From UBA5066 sp046331465 (GTDB lineage Bacteria; Acidobacteriota; Thermoanaerobaculia; UBA5066), in NCBI GenBank assembly GCA_046331465.1, contig JAXLQV010000001.1, forward strand, positions 248,001 through 312,000: DNA of 64,000 bases, written 5' to 3'. How positions within the stretch are numbered: the first letter of the stretch is position 1; each line of letters starts with the position of its first letter. Below the pieces are notes generated by a model. It was not told the origin of the DNA. It saw only the letters and a list, made by a program, of their open reading frames with translations, and searched no databases. The position numbers were made by a program, and so were the translations under genes. Shown here piece after piece: positions 63,090 through 64,000 of this stretch.

Positions 63090-63838
63090 CAGATCGGGAG
63101 CCTCCGGAAGATCGAGGACGGGAGCGCGCGGAGGAGCGCCATGACCGGGCGCCAGAACCACGGCGTGTAGACGACGGAGCGGCTGCGGGCGAGCGCGGAG
63201 AGGACGTCGCGCGCGACCGTCCCGGGCGAGGCGAGCAGGGGCGAGCCCCGCGGGACGACGCCCCACGACATCGCGGTGTCGGCCGGTCCGGGCTTCACGC
63301 AGAGGACGGTGACCCCCTTCGGCGCGAGCCGTGCCGAGAGCCCTTCCATCGCCGTCGAGAGGGCCGCCTTCGTGGCCCCGTACGCGTAGTTCTTCCGCCT
63401 CCCGCGGTCTCCCGCGACCGACGAGAACGCGCAGAGGAAGGAGCCCGGGCGCGCTTCGAGCTGCGCCGCCGCGGCCTCGAGGAGGGCCGTCGTCGAACGG
63501 ACGTTCACGTCGATCATGGAGAGGCCGAGGGCCGGGTCGCGCTCGACCTCCTCCTGGTCGGGCATCTCGGCGAAGGCGACGACGACCCCCGCGAGCCCTC
63601 CCGCGAGGGCCGCCTCCGCACGCGGGACGAGCGCCGCCGTGGCGGCGGCGTCGCGCGCGTCGAACGCGAGCGCAGCCGCGGGGACGCCGAAGCGGAGGCG
63701 GAGGTCGGCGGCGCTCCGCCCGGCCTCCTCCCCGTCCCGCGCCGCGAGGACGAGACCGTGGCCGAGCCGCGCGAGCCCCTCGGCGACGGCCCGCGCGAGG
63801 CCCGAGCCCGCGCCGGCGACGAGGACGTTTCCCCTCAC
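63089..63838 (-). CDS. DprE2-like SDR (keto-sugar reductase of a polyprenyl-phosphate epimerase)
   Basis: 249-residue short-chain dehydrogenase. It has LVAGAGSGLARAVAEGLARLG (~5-25), FSSVAG with the catalytic Ser, YAYGATKAAL with YxxxK intact (~150), and the late KPGPADTAM. Its order next to a DprE1-like gene matches the two-enzyme system that epimerises decaprenyl-phospho-ribose at C2: DprE1 oxidises, DprE2 reduces. GTG overlapping the DprE1-like stop (GTGA). Substrate lipid and sugar in this organism are not known. Confidence 0.82.
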   Translation of the reverse strand: MRGNVLVAGAGSGLARAVAEGLARLGHGLVLAARDGEEAGRSAADLRLRFGVPAAALAFDARDAAATAALVPRAEAALAGGLAGVVVAFAEMPDQEEVERDPALGLSMIDVNVRSTTALLEAAAAQLEARPGSFLCAFSSVAGDRGRRKNYAYGATKAALSTAMEGLSARLAPKGVTVLCVKPGPADTAMSWGVVPRGSPLLASPGTVARDVLSALARSRSVVYTPWFWRPVMALLRALPSSIFRRLPI

Positions 63839-64000
63839 CGCGCCTCCACGAGGCCGAGCCGGCGCGCCTGCGCCGAGGAGAAGCGGCCGTTCGGGTCGAG
63901 CCGGGCGCGCGCCCGGCGGAACGACGCGAGCTTCGGGTACATCGCGGCGAAGGAGGCCGCGTCGGTCAGGGCGTCCTTGGCGAGGTAGAGCCGCCCGCCG
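63835..64000 (-). CDS. DprE1-like FAD-dependent oxidase, C-terminal part
   Basis: Only the last 55 codons lie in the window; the gene continues beyond position 64000. The visible tail LYLAKDALTD, MYPKLASFRRARARLDPNGRF and ARRLGL matches the cap/C-terminal domain of GlcD/DprE1-type oxidases, where LYLAKD holds the Lys near the flavin. Its stop overlaps the next start, coupling it to the DprE2-like reductase. Partial, so the family call rests on a short segment plus the neighbour. Confidence 0.72.
   Translation of the reverse strand, partial: GGRLYLAKDALTDAASFAAMYPKLASFRRARARLDPNGRFSSAQARRLGLVEAR

Overview
The window is a chromosomal segment of a very GC-rich bacterium (clearly above 65 percent by eye) with dense, often translationally coupled operons and one complete rRNA operon. 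The gene content fits a deep-branching, respiring, piliated Gram-negative. It includes a Qrc/alternative-complex-III-like membrane redox complex, IspG isoprenoid synthesis, Fe-S type PurF, type IV pili with PilY1, and a DprE-like pair. I would guess Acidobacteriota (Thermoanaerobaculia/Holophagae-like) or a neighbouring phylum, but only a 16S comparison can settle this. No prophage, transposase, CRISPR array or integrase is visible.

Layout. 1-1300: a 2-hydroxyacyl-CoA dehydratase/activase-type protein with a broken activase-like start. 1361-4808 (+): sulfate activation (cysC, cysD, cysNC). 5063-11544 (-): a seven-gene redox operon encoding pentahaem cytochrome, MopB-like, four-cluster ferredoxin and NrfD subunits in the qrcABCD order, flanked by two glycine-cleavage-H-like proteins that lack the lipoyl lysine and by a small membrane protein. 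11772-14020 (-): an ABC-2 exporter. 14072-17528: globin, an SDR without the catalytic Tyr, a CitE-type lyase with a small coupled partner, a SOUL haem-binding protein and a one-helix protein. 17548-22608 (-): an operon combining LeuCD-type hydratase, class III CoA-transferase, HMG-CoA-lyase-type enzyme and an isocitrate/isopropylmalate-type dehydrogenase. 22700-31704: a V4R-like protein with a hybrid kinase, ispG, an unrecognised 702-residue membrane protein, a methyltransferase, a saccharopine-dehydrogenase-like reductase and a CoA-binding protein. 31813-35022 (+): purF, purM, purN. 35335-40940 (+): rRNA operon (promoters, 16S, tRNA-Ile, tRNA-Ala, 23S, 5S, terminator). 40976-58241: YfhO-like protein and a type IV pilus locus (prepilin peptidase, sensor kinase, PilT, HEAT-PilT fusion, four minor-pilin-type genes and a giant PilY1). 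58308-64000 (-): a DprE1/DprE2-like pair leading into a 1593-residue GT-C/DUF2298/NHL fusion.

Within operons, genes overlap by four bases of the form NTGA (ATGA, GTGA, TTGA, CTGA), so coupling is the norm and CTG and TTG starts are used. purM appears to start at ATC behind a strong Shine-Dalgarno. A second recurring signal is a TANNNT hexamer 7-10 nt before the start codon of eight genes without a leader. This suggests leaderless transcription is common here.

The most unusual material is the Qrc-like operon with its two non-lipoylatable H-like, Cys-rich accessory proteins, the HEAT-PilT fusion with a changed His box, the PilY1 with PA14 and Thr-Pro stalk inserted into its vWA fold, and the DprE-coupled GT-C/DUF2298/NHL protein.
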